Notes: generated by a model not told the origin, from the sequence alone. A DNA stretch of 64,000 nt from Chthoniobacter flavus Ellin428 (GCF_000173075.1 NZ_ABVL01000009.1:204903-268902), one strand, 5' to 3'; numbered from the stretch's first letter, positions 17,011-26,125 are shown. Numbers and translations: made by a program.

Positions 17011-17148
17011 TGGTTGAGAGTTGAGAGCCGGTTTTTGTATGGCGATATCTCCAGCCAACTCCAAACTCACTCTGGTAAGAATTCTCGATACGCACCCGCC
17101 CACGCCCACTCACCGTGGCTCTCAACTCTCAACCCTCAACTCTCAACT
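16999..17148. repeat. 7-nt-period inverted repeat (GTTGAGA family)
   Basis: The left arm begins inside rsmH and supplies the codons for its final V-E-S and the TGA stop. The right arm (17,118-17,148) ends 6 nt before the next start codon. The loop is 85 nt of unrelated sequence. The right arm matches the right arm at about 60,716-60,746 base for base. Confidence 0.87.
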
Positions 17149-17154
17149 TTTCTC

Positions 17155-18147
17155 ATGAACGTCGCCTTTTTCAGCACGAAAAAATACGATCAAGCGTCTT
17201 TTCTCACGGTCAATGAGGGCAGACATCATTTGCGTTTCCTTGAGCCGCATTTGACCGCCGAGACCGCCGCGCTCGCGAAGGACTCGGATGCGGTTTGCGT
17301 CTTTGTGAATGACACGGTCGATGCCGAAGTGCTCGAGGAACTGGCCAGGCTGGGCGTGCGGTTCATTGCCCTGCGTTGCGCGGGCTTCAATAATGTCGAC
17401 CTCGCGGCTGCCGCCCGGCTCGGCATCGGCGTGGGACGCGTGCCCGCCTATTCGCCATACGCCGTGGCGGAACACACCGTGGCGCTGATGCTCACGCTCA
17501 ATCGGCAGATTCACCGCGCTTACAATCGCATCCGTGAGGGAAATTTCTCGCTCGATGGTCTGTTGGGATTCGACTTCCACGGCCGCACCGTCGGCCTGAT
17601 TGGCAGCGGCAAAATCGGCGCGATTACCGCGAAAATCCTCCTCGGCCTCGGCTGCCAGGTCATCGCATACGATCCCTTCCCCAATGCGGAATGCACGGCG
17701 CTGGGCGTCGAATTCGTGGAACTCGATCATCTCTTCCGCACGGCCCATATCATCTCCCTGCACTGTCCGCTCACGCCGGAGAACCATCACCTCATCAGCA
17801 GTGACGCGCTGTCGAAAATGCGGGACGGCGTGATGATCATCAACACCAGCCGCGGGGCGCTCATCGATACCCTGGCGGTCATCGAGGCGCTGAAATCCGG
17901 CCGGGTCGGCTACCTCGGGCTCGACGTCTACGAAGAGGAGGGCGATCTCTTCTTCGAGGACCTGTCGGACCAGATCATCGCCGACGATATTTTCACCCGG
18001 CTGCTCACCTTCCCAAATGTGTTAATCACTGGGCATCAGGCCTTTTTCACCCGCAACGCGCTGGACAACATCGCCGCCACGACCATCGCCAATCTCACGG
18101 AATTCGAGACCAGCGGCCGCTGTGCGAACACCCCGCCCGTCAAATAA
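17155..18147 (+). CDS. D-isomer 2-hydroxyacid dehydrogenase (D-lactate dehydrogenase-like)
   Basis: NAD-dependent reduction of a 2-oxoacid, most like fermentative D-lactate dehydrogenase (LdhA). It starts [22 protein letters not shown], the [19 protein letters not shown] block and the nucleotide-binding [16 protein letters not shown] are present. So are the [13 protein letters not shown] and [10 protein letters not shown] segments and the catalytic His in ITGHQAFFT. 330 aa matches the family. The start is set by the ATG just after the repeat arm; earlier frames run through the repeat. Confidence 0.92.
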   Translation: MNVAFFSTKKYDQASFLTVNEGRHHLRFLEPHLTAETAALAKDSDAVCVFVNDTVDAEVLEELARLGVRFIALRCAGFNNVDLAAAARLGIGVGRVPAYSPYAVAEHTVALMLTLNRQIHRAYNRIREGNFSLDGLLGFDFHGRTVGLIGSGKIGAITAKILLGLGCQVIAYDPFPNAECTALGVEFVELDHLFRTAHIISLHCPLTPENHHLISSDALSKMRDGVMIINTSRGALIDTLAVIEALKSGRVGYLGLDVYEEEGDLFFEDLSDQIIADDIFTRLLTFPNVLITGHQAFFTRNALDNIAATTIANLTEFETSGRCANTPPVK

Positions 18148-18200
18148 GGACCGGGTCTTTCCTTGCGCGCATGGCCTGTCGGCTCTACACAAGCTGCCCT

Positions 18201-18731
18201 ATGAAACGCCTCGCCCTCCTTGCCCTGTGCTTCCTCGGCGCCGTCTCCCTGCGTGCTGAAGACCCCGCTACCTTTCCGGTGGGCGGCCTCACTTTCAAGC
18301 GTCCGGCGGATTGGACTTGGGTGGAGGTGAGTTCCCCGATGCGCAAGGCGCAGCTCAGCATCCCCGGCGCCAAGGGCGAATCGGCCGAGGTCACTTTCTT
18401 TTATTTCGGCGCCGGCAGCGGCGGGGATATCCAGGCGAATGCCCAACGTTGGGTGAGCCAGTTTCGCGGCAATGAAAACGCGGCCAAGGTCGAGTCCGAG
18501 GAGATCGCCGGCAAGAAGGTGACGATCGTCTCGGCCGAAGGCACCTATTCCAGCGGCGGCATGGCCGGTGGCCCGCCCGCCACCAGCCACGAGAATTACG
18601 CCCTGCTCGGCGCCATCATCGAAGATCCGGAAGGCAATATCTTCGTCAAGATGACCGGCCCCTCCGCGCTGGTGAAGGATTCGCGCAAAAAGTTCCTCGA
18701 TTTCCTCGCCGCCGCCACTCCAGCCAAGTAA
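18201..18731 (+). CDS. exported protein, function unknown
   Basis: 176 residues with a signal peptide (RLALLALCFLGAVSLRA). The mature domain opens with FPVGGLTFKRPADWTWVEVSSPMRKAQLSIPG, a beta-rich pattern seen in many small verrucomicrobial and planctomycetal secreted proteins; I know no function for it. It lies 54 nt after the dehydrogenase and 37 nt before the next gene. Confidence 0.8.
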   Translation: MKRLALLALCFLGAVSLRAEDPATFPVGGLTFKRPADWTWVEVSSPMRKAQLSIPGAKGESAEVTFFYFGAGSGGDIQANAQRWVSQFRGNENAAKVESEEIAGKKVTIVSAEGTYSSGGMAGGPPATSHENYALLGAIIEDPEGNIFVKMTGPSALVKDSRKKFLDFLAAATPAK

Positions 18732-18767
18732 GCCGCCCTGCCCTATCGTCCGCCGTTCCGCACAACC

Positions 18768-19127
18768 ATGAGTTACTACGTCACTTCGTTCATCAGCATC
18801 ATCCACTTCATCAGCGATGACCTGATCCAATGTGATGCCACGACGCGCATTGTAGAACTCTTCGGCGATGAATTTGACGACCTCGACTTCGAGTTGGCGC
18901 TCTGCTGTTTCGAAGCCACGCACAAGGTCGCCTTTGCCGATCGCCTGTGGGAAACGGATGCCGAGGATTACGAGGAAATGACCATCGAGGAATTCCTCGA
19001 GGCGTTCGTCGACCCGCGCGAGCAACGTGACCCGCTCTTCGTCACGAAGCGTTTCCTGATGTTCCAGGAGTCCCTGACCAAGGCGCTGACCGAGGAAGCC
19101 GAAGGCGACCAGTCCGAGGACTACTAA
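18768..19127 (+). CDS. acidic cytoplasmic protein, function unknown
   Basis: 119 residues, strongly acidic (FGDEFDDLDFELAL, ETDAEDYEEMTIEEF), mostly helical by composition. It has no signal peptide or membrane segment. Not recognised. Its stop overlaps the stop of the convergent DltD-like gene by a few bases. Confidence 0.7.
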   Translation: MSYYVTSFISIIHFISDDLIQCDATTRIVELFGDEFDDLDFELALCCFEATHKVAFADRLWETDAEDYEEMTIEEFLEAFVDPREQRDPLFVTKRFLMFQESLTKALTEEAEGDQSEDY

Positions 19128-20368
19128 CGGTTGTCCATTTCGCCCGGCGGCATCTCCGGATCACTGGGCAAGGTCGTGCGCTGGCGCGACGGGCGGCCGT
19201 GGTAGAAATCGTCCAGCGCGCGGTCGATATAAAGCCAACCCGCGCCGCTCGGGTGGCCGAAGTGATCGGCGAAAAATCGCGGGTCGTCGCCGAAGTCCGC
19301 GAAGTCCACGACAGGGATTTGGTAGCGTTGGGCAAATTCATTCAGCCGCCACGCGTAGGCATCAATGGCATTGGCCGAGACCCCCATGTGCTCGAAGTGC
19401 GCGTATTCGATCGGGATGCTCAGCAGCAGCGGATCGACGCCGAGTTCCCGGGCCGTGCGCAGGAGCAATTCCATGTCGCCCCATTCGTAGGAGTGCTGGA
19501 GCGACTGGAGGAACATCCCGTCGCCGGTGAAGACCTTTGTCCGTTCCGGTTCGTTCACGTCGTCGGGCAAGGGCCTCCATTGCTGCCGCGACGCCGCCAG
19601 TAACGCATCCCAGTCCGGATTCACTTCGTGACGCTCGGGCATGTGGCGCAACCAGCGATCGTCCTTCAGATGATCGATCACTTCAAAATGATCCTGCAGC
19701 CGGTAGACCACGTTTTGCAAGCGGCCGAACGGCATGCACGCATAGTAGAGCAACCGGTCCTGCAAGCGGTCGCTGGCCAGTCCTCGCACCGCCACCGCGA
19801 GCACGGGGGATTTATTGAAAACCTCGGAGTAGCGCAGCATCCGCCCGGCAATGGCATGCTTGAGCTGCATGCTCAGCGGCGCGCTGAAAAAGAGTTCGCT
19901 CGCCTGCATCATGGAGAAATTGCCACCAAAGCCATCATGGTTCGCCCCCTTCACCACAAACCAACTCGGCGAGACGCAGAGCACGACTTTGTGCCCCTTG
20001 GCCTGGCTCGCGGAAGCGGCGAGCTTTTCCAGCAAAACCAACGAAGTACAACTCGGCCGGCCCACTGGCGACACCACGAACCCCGTGGGGTAACTGGCGA
20101 AGAACTGGCTCGCCTTGTTGGGCGCCCGCTTGATGAGCTCCGAGCTCCCGTAAAGCGGCAGCACATCCGGCCGGGCAAAGGTCTCCTCCTGCCATACGAT
20201 CCCCAGATCCTTGAGGTTCGAATTTTCCGCCGTCACCACGGGCAAGAGCTGCTGCTCGATGCGGCGCATATGCCACCACTCCCCGGCAAGGCCCAACGCG
20301 GCCAGCGCCAGCGCGAGCGCTGCCGCCCGCAGATGCGGCCGTGCGGCTCGACGATCAGGAGAATTCAT
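19124..20368 (-). CDS. DltD-like protein
   Basis: 414 residues with one N-terminal membrane helix (ALALALAALGLAGEWW). The DltD pattern is visible: LYGSSELIK (GSSE, Ser 75/76), FVVSPVGRPSCTSLVLLEKLAA, KVVLCVSPSWFVVKG, and the C-terminal DDPRFFADHFGHPSGAGWLYID, which places the family's Asp/His. DltD completes D-alanylation of teichoic acids in Gram-positives. Here there is no dltA, B or C nearby, so the acyl acceptor is unknown; O-acyl transfer in the envelope is an inference. Confidence 0.82.
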   Translation of the reverse strand: MNSPDRRAARPHLRAAALALALAALGLAGEWWHMRRIEQQLLPVVTAENSNLKDLGIVWQEETFARPDVLPLYGSSELIKRAPNKASQFFASYPTGFVVSPVGRPSCTSLVLLEKLAASASQAKGHKVVLCVSPSWFVVKGANHDGFGGNFSMMQASELFFSAPLSMQLKHAIAGRMLRYSEVFNKSPVLAVAVRGLASDRLQDRLLYYACMPFGRLQNVVYRLQDHFEVIDHLKDDRWLRHMPERHEVNPDWDALLAASRQQWRPLPDDVNEPERTKVFTGDGMFLQSLQHSYEWGDMELLLRTARELGVDPLLLSIPIEYAHFEHMGVSANAIDAYAWRLNEFAQRYQIPVVDFADFGDDPRFFADHFGHPSGAGWLYIDRALDDFYHGRPSRQRTTLPSDPEMPPGEMDNR

Positions 20369-20643
20369 GCAGCGCTGAAAATTGCGCGAAATGAGCGGGT
20401 TGCAATCCGAATCCGCTGGGCGTCGTGGGAAGGGCGATTTTCCGGTCGCCCTGCACCGCGCCGGCGGTGCCCCATCGTGAGGGCCCTTCGGGCCGAAGGC
20501 TTTAGGTCGGCGACTGGAAAGTCGCCGCTCCCAGGAACGCGCCCTCCCTTTCCACTCTCCACTCTCACTTTCCACTTTGACAACAACGGCCGGTGCTGCT
20601 CATGCAGCACCGGCCGCCCCAACCAAGGAAAGTCTTCAGCTCA
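20369..20643. other. intergenic region with short repeats
   Basis: Contains GC-rich inverted pieces (GCGCCGGCGGTGCC, GGGCCCTTCGGGCC, GGCGACTGGAAAGTCGCC). It also has a single 7-nt-period arm of CCACTCT/CCACTTT units at 20,549-20,579 and the hairpin listed separately. No gene seen. Confidence 0.6.
20588..20615 (-). terminator. strong hairpin downstream of the HtrA gene
   Basis: A 12-bp perfect stem GGCCGGTGCTGC with its complement and a 4-nt loop, 28 nt past the protease stop. The T-run on the minus strand is weak (GTTGTTGTC), so termination efficiency is uncertain. Confidence 0.55.
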
Positions 20644-22131
20644 TCAAGGGAACGAGGGCAGGTGCGGATTCAGAATCACAAAGGCGCGCCGGCCCTGACG
20701 CTCCACGTTGAGCAGGATGCCTTTGTTCCCCTTCGTCACGAGGCCGGTGGTGATGGCCGAGACGCAACCCGCCGCGTCGTTCACCGGCTTGCCCTCCACC
20801 TCAGTGACCAGGTCGTCCGGAAAAATCTCCGCATGTGCCGCCGGGCTGCCCGCGGCCACACTCACCACTTGCGCTCCTTTCGGTTTTCCATCGCGCAGTT
20901 TCAGCCCAAGCGTCTCCGCCTTGGCCGCCGGCCCTTCCTTCGATGGCGCGACATTGGCGACCTTGGTCACTTCGGTCGGCAATTCTCCCGTGGCCACGGC
21001 AATCTGCAGGATGGTCCCGCCACGCCACACCGTGAGATGCACCGCCTGGCCGATCTTCTTTTTCAAAATCATCCGCTGCAGATCGTGCGCTGAGTTCACC
21101 TTCACGCCGTCAACTTCGGTGATCACGTCCGCCGGCCGCAGGTCGCTCTTGTAGGCCGGGGCGTCGGCCTCCACGGTATCGACCACCACGCCCTGCTCGA
21201 TCCCGGTCAAATGCGCGCGCAGCGTGGCATTGTCCGCCAGGGTCTCGATGCGGATCCCCAGCCACGGCCGCTGCACCTTGCCCGTGGCGATGAGTTGCTG
21301 CCCCACATCCTGCAACATCGCCGAAGGAATGGCGAAAGCGAGCTGGTGCCCGATCCCATTGATGAGCGTATTCATGCCCACGATCTTTCCTTCCACGTCG
21401 AAGAGCGGGCCACCGCTGTTGCCCGGGTTGATGAAGGCATCGGTCTGGATGTAATCCTCGTAAAGGATCGTCGTCGAAGTCGGCCCGAGGAGATTCGTGC
21501 GATTCTTCCCGCTCACCCAGCCCACGGTAAAACTGTAGTCCTGGCTAAACGGCGCCCCAATGGCGCACACGAGTTGCCCGACCCGCAGCTTCTCGCTGTC
21601 GCCCCACTCCACGGTCGGCAAATCCTTCGCATCGACCTTCACCACCGCGATATCCGTCCGGTCATCGGTCCCGACCACTTTGCCGGGCAGCGTGCGGCCA
21701 TCCTTGAGCCGCACGGTGAGCTTCTCCGCGTCCGCGACCACGTGCTGGTTCGTAATGATGTATCCATCCGCCCGCACGACGAAGCCCGAGCCCTCGCTAC
21801 GCGTCAGAACTCCCGGCGGTTTGGGCGATTTAGGGCCACTGTCTTTGTCCGGCTCGCGCGGCGTTTGCCGCCCCTCATCGAGGAAAAACTCAAACCCACG
21901 CGGCACCTCATCCTCATCATCCAGCGGCCGTTTGCTGGCATCGATAACCACCACCGACGGCGCCACTTTCTCGTAAACCTGCACAAACCCTTCATCGATC
22001 GCCTTCAGCAATCCCAGCGCCGCCGCCCCCTTATCCTTCTCAGTATCCGCCGCCCGCAACCCCGCCAGAGGTAGCACCGCGAGGACACAAAGCAGGGCGG
22101 AAAAACGCAGGGGCATGGAGGGAGAAATCAT
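20644..22131 (-). CDS. periplasmic HtrA/Deg-type serine protease with two PDZ domains
   Basis: Envelope quality-control protease. Residues 1-28 are a signal peptide. The chymotrypsin-like triad is H130 (ITNQHVV), D160 (DDRTDIAVVK) and S239 (NPGNSGGPLFD). The first PDZ domain begins near 285 (PWLGIRIETLADN...PADVITEVDGVKV) and the second near 395 (LGLKLRDGK...FPDDLVTEVEGKPV). An acidic/Pro insertion sits before the protease core (about residues 68-108), as in the LA loop of DegP. 495 aa is typical. It fits with the Spy-like and DltD-like neighbours. Confidence 0.94.
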   Translation of the reverse strand: MISPSMPLRFSALLCVLAVLPLAGLRAADTEKDKGAAALGLLKAIDEGFVQVYEKVAPSVVVIDASKRPLDDEDEVPRGFEFFLDEGRQTPREPDKDSGPKSPKPPGVLTRSEGSGFVVRADGYIITNQHVVADAEKLTVRLKDGRTLPGKVVGTDDRTDIAVVKVDAKDLPTVEWGDSEKLRVGQLVCAIGAPFSQDYSFTVGWVSGKNRTNLLGPTSTTILYEDYIQTDAFINPGNSGGPLFDVEGKIVGMNTLINGIGHQLAFAIPSAMLQDVGQQLIATGKVQRPWLGIRIETLADNATLRAHLTGIEQGVVVDTVEADAPAYKSDLRPADVITEVDGVKVNSAHDLQRMILKKKIGQAVHLTVWRGGTILQIAVATGELPTEVTKVANVAPSKEGPAAKAETLGLKLRDGKPKGAQVVSVAAGSPAAHAEIFPDDLVTEVEGKPVNDAAGCVSAITTGLVTKGNKGILLNVERQGRRAFVILNPHLPSFP

Positions 22132-22214
22132 TCGACAGGTCGCGGAAATGGCCGTTCAAAAGGGGCCATTACGGTAGCCACAAAGTTGTCAAATTGCGAG
22201 CAAGGAAGAGTCAA

Positions 22215-22250
22215 CATTCGTCATTTGGCATACCCCATTCGTCATTCCCC
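22215..22250. repeat. 7-nt-period repeat (CATTCGT family)
   Basis: CATTCGT, CATTTGG, CATACCC, CATTCGT, CATTCCC follow each other at exact 7-nt steps, 43 nt upstream of the rlmI start. A relative is found upstream of fumC. Confidence 0.65.
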
Positions 22251-22292
22251 CTTGGCTCCTCCCCCATCCGCACCTATCTTCCCCGCCCACCT

Positions 22293-23464
22293 ATGGCCGG
22301 ACTCATCATCAAACCTCGCTCGCGCATCCTTCACGGCCACGATTGGGTGTATACCAGCGAAGTGCTGAAGACCTTTGGCCAGCCGGCCAATGGCGACGTC
22401 GTTTCGCTCAAGGACGGCCAGGACCGGCTGATCGGCTCGGCCATCTACAATGCGCAGTCGCAGATTGTCGCCCGGCGTTTTTCGCGTCAGCGGCAGGATC
22501 TCGATCTCGACTTTTTCCAACGCCGCCTGAAGCAGGCGATCGATTACCGCACGCGACGCAACGTCGACCCACGCCTCTGCCGCCTCGTATGGAGCGAGAG
22601 CGACGGTTTGCCCGGGGTGATCGTCGATCGCTACGGCGATCATCTCGTGGTGCAGACGCTCACCCTGGCCATGGACCAGCGCAAAGCCCTGCTCACCGAA
22701 GCGCTGCAGGGGTTGCTCCAGCCAAAGTCCATCATCGAGCGCAACGACGCCCCGATTCGCAAAGCCGAGGGCCTCGAATTGCACACCGGCGTACTCGCCG
22801 GCACCGCGCCCGGCCCCTTCGAAATCTCCGTCGACGGCATCACTTTCGAGATCGACCTGCTGCAGGGTCAGAAGACCGGCTTTTATCTCGATCAATTGCC
22901 GAATTACACCGCCGTCGCCGCCCACGCCAAAGGGCGCAAGGTGCTCGATTGCTTCACCAACCAGGGCGCCTTCGGCCCTCGCCTGTGCCAAAGGCCGGCG
23001 CGAGCCAGGTGCAAGCTGTCGAGATCAGCGCCGAGTGCATCGAACTCGTCCGCCGCAACGCCCAGCGCAACAACCTGAACGTGGAAACTTACGCCGCCAA
23101 TGTCTTCGACCTGCTCAAGGACCTCGAGCGCCAGCAGGCCCGTTACGACCTCATCATCCTCGACCCGCCGTCGTTCACCAAGAGCAAGGGCAAGCTCGGC
23201 GACGCCATGCGCGGCTACAAGGAGATCCACCTGCGCGCGCTCAAGCTGCTGAACACCGATGGCCTGCTCGCCACCTTCTGCTGCTCGCACCACGTGACCA
23301 GCGAGATTTTCAAGGAAGTGATCAACGAAGCCGCCGTCGACGCGAAGAAGACGCTCCGTCAGTTGGAGTACTACTCGCAAGGCGCCGATCACCCGATCGT
23401 CACCACCATCCCTGAGACCGAGTATCTCAAGGGGTGGCTCTTCGAATTGGCGCCGGGGCGGTAG
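22293..23464 (+). pseudogene. rlmI: RlmI-like 23S rRNA (cytosine-C5) methyltransferase, frameshifted
   Basis: An N-terminal PUA domain (MAGLIIKPRSRILHGHDWVY...VVSLKDGQ) leads to LVWSESDGLPGVIVDRYGDHLV and GQKTGFYLDQ. The catalytic half has VLDCFTNQGAF and DLIILDPPSFTKSK, with CCSHHV at the C-terminus, as in RlmI (YccW). The frame breaks in the SAM-binding loop. Two extra bases, a G near 22,975 and an A near 22,993, turn FALACAKAGASQ into another frame; dropping both restores about 390 aa. The gene is most likely intact in the organism and the indels an error. Confidence 0.88.
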
Positions 23465-23491
23465 GAGACCCGGTAGTGGCGGCACCTACGC

Positions 23492-23573
23492 GGAGGGATG
23501 CGCTCCTGCGCGTTCCCCAATTTTCGAGGCAACCCACGAGGAAGAGAGGGAACGCGCAGGAGCGCATCCCTCC
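23492..23573. repeat. perfect 25-bp inverted repeat, GGAGGGATGCGCTCC type
   Basis: The arms at 23,492-23,516 and 23,549-23,573 are exact reverse complements, with a 32-nt loop. It lies between convergent rlmI and cytochrome genes, so it may end both transcripts despite lacking a T-run. A diverged relative is at about 56,850-56,980. Confidence 0.85.
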
Positions 23574-23590
23574 GAAGCCGTAACGACAGC

Positions 23591-24661
23591 CTACGGCTGC
23601 AGCGAAGACGCGTAGGCCGCGAGGTCGATCATGTCTTCCATCGTCAGTTTCTCCACGGTCGGCTTCATGAGCACGGTGCCTGCGCCGGCGCGGACGCCGT
23701 GCTGGATATCGAAAAGCTGGCGCACGATGTAAGTCGGCGAACGGCCGGCGATGCCCGGGATCGGCCCTTGGAAACCCGACGCGACGCTGGCGTCGACTTT
23801 GCCCGTGGCCGCCGCGGTGTCGATGTGGCTCAAGCCCCGCAGATCAGGACCGTGGCAAATGGTGCACTGAATCGTGCGTCCGCCGCCGGTCGTAGCCAAA
23901 ACCTTGCCCTTCTCGATGCTCCCCGGTGGCACATACGCGATGAACACCGAATGCGCATCCCGGCTCACGAATTGCTCGAGGTCCTCCGGCATCTCAATGA
24001 TCCGCTGGCCGATCGGTTCTTTCTTCCCGTTGTCGAGGTTCGCGAGGTGCCAGCCGTGGACATAGGTCTCGGGCACCATATCCGACTCGATGACCCGCAT
24101 GATGGGGCGCAGCTTGAGGCTGGAGAAATAAGCCGCCGCTTCTTCGACTTCCGCGGGCGTCAGTTTTTTGGCCAGCGCCATCATGTTCTTCTGCGGGGCG
24201 CGCTCGGGCATCGACGTGCTCCGGGCGCCGCTTTTGAAATCCGCCATCTGCTGGATGATGTAGGCGGCGGGCAATCCCGCGACGCTGGCATTCTCCGGCC
24301 CGCCCGTGCCTTCCGCGCGATGGCAATAGCCGCAGGCCATCACCTCCGGCTTGCGGCCATGGGCGACGATCGGCGCGAGCGGCGGGTGCGCGTCCGGATG
24401 CCAGTCCGGCGCGACGAATCCGTCGCGCACCTGGCTGAGCGTCAAGGCGAGCGTGCTGTTCGGCACATGGCGCAGCGTGCCGTCATCCTTCGGCGCCTTC
24501 ACTCCGGGGGGATCGACCGCATAAGCCCACGGCGGCGGCACATCGCCCGAGGGAGCTTCCGCCAAGGCCAGAGCCGGCGAGAGCGCCGCGAGCAGTGCGG
24601 GGAAGAGGAATCGATTTCCGGAGGAAAGTTTCGTCAATCGGGAGAAGCAGGATTTGAGCAC
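23591..24661 (-). CDS. dihaem cytochrome c, periplasmic
   Basis: 356 residues with an N-terminal signal segment (FLFPALLAALSPALALA). Two cytochrome c domains each have a CxxCH haem site: C110-G-Y-C-H114 and C266-T-I-C-H270. Axial methionines may be M151 in the first domain and the M of VLMKPT in the second. The AAYIIQQMADFKSG and TYIVRQLFDIQHG repeats confirm a duplicated cytochrome domain. Such proteins serve as electron donors to oxidases or dehydrogenases. No partner is encoded next to it. Confidence 0.92.
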   Translation of the reverse strand: MLKSCFSRLTKLSSGNRFLFPALLAALSPALALAEAPSGDVPPPWAYAVDPPGVKAPKDDGTLRHVPNSTLALTLSQVRDGFVAPDWHPDAHPPLAPIVAHGRKPEVMACGYCHRAEGTGGPENASVAGLPAAYIIQQMADFKSGARSTSMPERAPQKNMMALAKKLTPAEVEEAAAYFSSLKLRPIMRVIESDMVPETYVHGWHLANLDNGKKEPIGQRIIEMPEDLEQFVSRDAHSVFIAYVPPGSIEKGKVLATTGGGRTIQCTICHGPDLRGLSHIDTAAATGKVDASVASGFQGPIPGIAGRSPTYIVRQLFDIQHGVRAGAGTVLMKPTVEKLTMEDMIDLAAYASSLQP

Positions 24662-24827
24662 GAGGATTTTGGGTTCGGGAGCCGGGGTTTGCCGTACTGG
24701 CTATCCAACTCACCGCTTTGCATCAACCCGTTGCGTCGAAATGAATTATACGGATTCTCGAAATTCGTCTCCGAACAACAGCAATCACGCCATGCCCAAG
24801 CGTTCAACAGAGGACGCTGGACGGCAG

Positions 24828-24985
24828 AGCCGCAACCAAGCGGTTTTCGATTGGGGAGGAGATGAACCACGGATTTCTCGGATTTCACGGATTAAAGAAT
24901 CCGCGGCGATCTCCACTCCTGAAATCCGTGGTCAAAAATCTACGCAAGCTGCGTCCATTTTCACGGTTAGCGCGGCCGAGAACGC
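24828..24985 (+). repeat. composite repeat, copy A (about 150 nt)
   Basis: The order is GCCGCAACCAAGCGGTTTTC, GAGGAGATGAACCACGG, a 9-nt-period palindrome (CGGATTTCT, CGGATTTCA, CGGATTAAA with the complementary GAAATCCGTGG arm), then TCAAAAATCTACGCAAGC and GCGTCCATTTTCACGGTTAG. The same modules in the same order occur at 52,622-52,775. Confidence 0.85.
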
Positions 24986-25030
24986 GCGAGGGCCGCAGAG
25001 GAGAGACAAGACCCGGGTACCCGAAAGGGA

Positions 25031-25120
25031 AAAAAGAACCGCGAATGGACGCCAATGAACGCGAATAGAGGAAACAAACGCGGTTTTCCATTCGCGTGTA
25101 TTCGCGTCCATTCGCGGTTT
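25031..25120. repeat. palindromic 10-nt-period repeat, CGCGAATGGA type
   Basis: CGCGAATGGA, CGCCAATGAA, CGCGAATAG face ATTCGCGTGT, ATTCGCGTCC, ATTCGCGGTT. The loop is about 25 nt. Confidence 0.8.
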
Positions 25121-25136
25121 TTACTTCACAAGCCCC

Positions 25137-25277
25137 TCTACACTTCTTCTCTGCGCCTCTGCAGTGCTAACCCGAAAAGTGTCCGCAGCTTGCGGAAATT
25201 TTTTAACCGCGAATGGACACGAATAAACGCGAATAGAAAACTGCGTTTGCCGCCCTATTCGCGTTCATTCGCGGTTT
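25137..25277 (-). repeat. inverted junction module plus 10-nt-period palindrome
   Basis: From 25,137 the junction module appears on the opposite strand (CTCTGCGCCTCTGCAGTGCT, then GTGTCCGCAGCTTGCGG, AAATTTTTTAACC). It runs straight into CGCGAATGGA, CACGAATAAA, CGCGAATAG and their complementary arm ending at 25,277. Confidence 0.75.
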
Positions 25278-25285
25278 TACTCCAC

Positions 25286-25428
25286 CTGCCCCTCGACACT
25301 TCTTCTCTGCGCCTCTGCGGCCTCTGCGTTTAAAAATTCTTTGGTTGCGGCTTCGCCGCGCTGGGGCCTCTGCGTTTAAAAATTTCTTTGGTTGCCGCTC
25401 CACCGCGCTGCGCTCTCCGCGTTTAACT
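25286..25428. repeat. tandem duplication of a CTCTGCGTTTAAAAATT module
   Basis: CACTTCTTCTCTGCGCCTCT is followed by two successive copies of about 46 nt. Each copy begins CCTCTGCGTTTAAAAATT, passes TTTGGTTGC and ends in CGCCGCGCTG or CACCGCGCTG. Confidence 0.75.
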
Positions 25429-25453
25429 GAGCGGCGACTGCCGTGTCGTTGGT

Positions 25454-26125
25454 TCACCGGCCCGCCTCGACCGGGTGCATGTAGTACCGAATCTCGCCCT
25501 TCGGAAAGGCGTCGGGATGATTGGCAAAGCCGCGCTTCAAGCTCGCGGAATTGTAATTCGTCCCGCCGGCCTGGATCACATCCGGCCCCTCGGCGGCGAT
25601 CTGCACCGGCGTCTTTTTGCCGGGACGAACAATAGCGATGTGCCCCGATTTCTTCGGGTCGTGATTTTGGCAAACGGCGACCACGATCTGTCCGCGATTC
25701 GCGAGATCCTGCGCCGCCACGCCATCGGCCACCGGCGTCCAACCCTTCGCCCGGCCTTCGCTGGACAGCCAATCGAACTGCGCATTGGCCAGCAACACCG
25801 CGCCGTGCTCCGGCGGACGCAGGATATAGATCCCGAGCTTCTCGCAAGCCGCCGCGGAAAACTGGCTGCAGTGCGTGTGCTTGCCCGTATCGCCTTCTTT
25901 GAGAGGCTTGCCCGTCGGGTCTCCTGTGCGCCAATCGACAATCGCCCCCGCGATCCAATGCTCCTCCACGTGCATCGCATCGAGCATCGCCGCGAGATGC
26001 TGCCCCTCGGGCGTGACGTCCGCCGCCGCCAGCACGACGACCGGTCGCAGAAACAGCGCGGCCGTCAGCAAAATGAATACTTTCCCGAAAACAGCCGTCA
26101 GGAGGAACGAGCACGGTGCGCGCAT
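25454..26125 (-). CDS. exported CHAP/NlpC-like cysteine hydrolase
   Basis: 223 residues from MRAPCSFLL, with a signal peptide (FGKVFILLTAALFLRPVVVLAA). The mature domain has THCSQFSAAACEKLGIYILRPP (nucleophile Cys in a CSQF motif), LLANAQFDWL, and KKSGHIAIVRPGK with the expected His. This is the Cys-His arrangement of CHAP/NlpC-P60 cell-wall amidases and endopeptidases. Peptidoglycan cleavage is an inference; the match to a named family is partial. Longer upstream starts are possible but lack a signal peptide at the end. Confidence 0.7.
   Translation of the reverse strand: MRAPCSFLLTAVFGKVFILLTAALFLRPVVVLAAADVTPEGQHLAAMLDAMHVEEHWIAGAIVDWRTGDPTGKPLKEGDTGKHTHCSQFSAAACEKLGIYILRPPEHGAVLLANAQFDWLSSEGRAKGWTPVADGVAAQDLANRGQIVVAVCQNHDPKKSGHIAIVRPGKKTPVQIAAEGPDVIQAGGTNYNSASLKRGFANHPDAFPKGEIRYYMHPVEAGR

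Larger units (their letters stand above)
24662..25453. other. 790-nt gene-free repeat mosaic
   Basis: This stretch has no believable gene. It is an array of at least five repeat modules (listed separately) on both strands, with 9-10-nt-period palindromes, two opposite copies of the junction module and a tandem duplication. It is the densest repeat cluster in the window. Confidence 0.75.

Noticed and set aside
24662..25453. Insertion sequence
   Set aside because: No transposase frame and no target-site duplication; the content is short-period repeats only.
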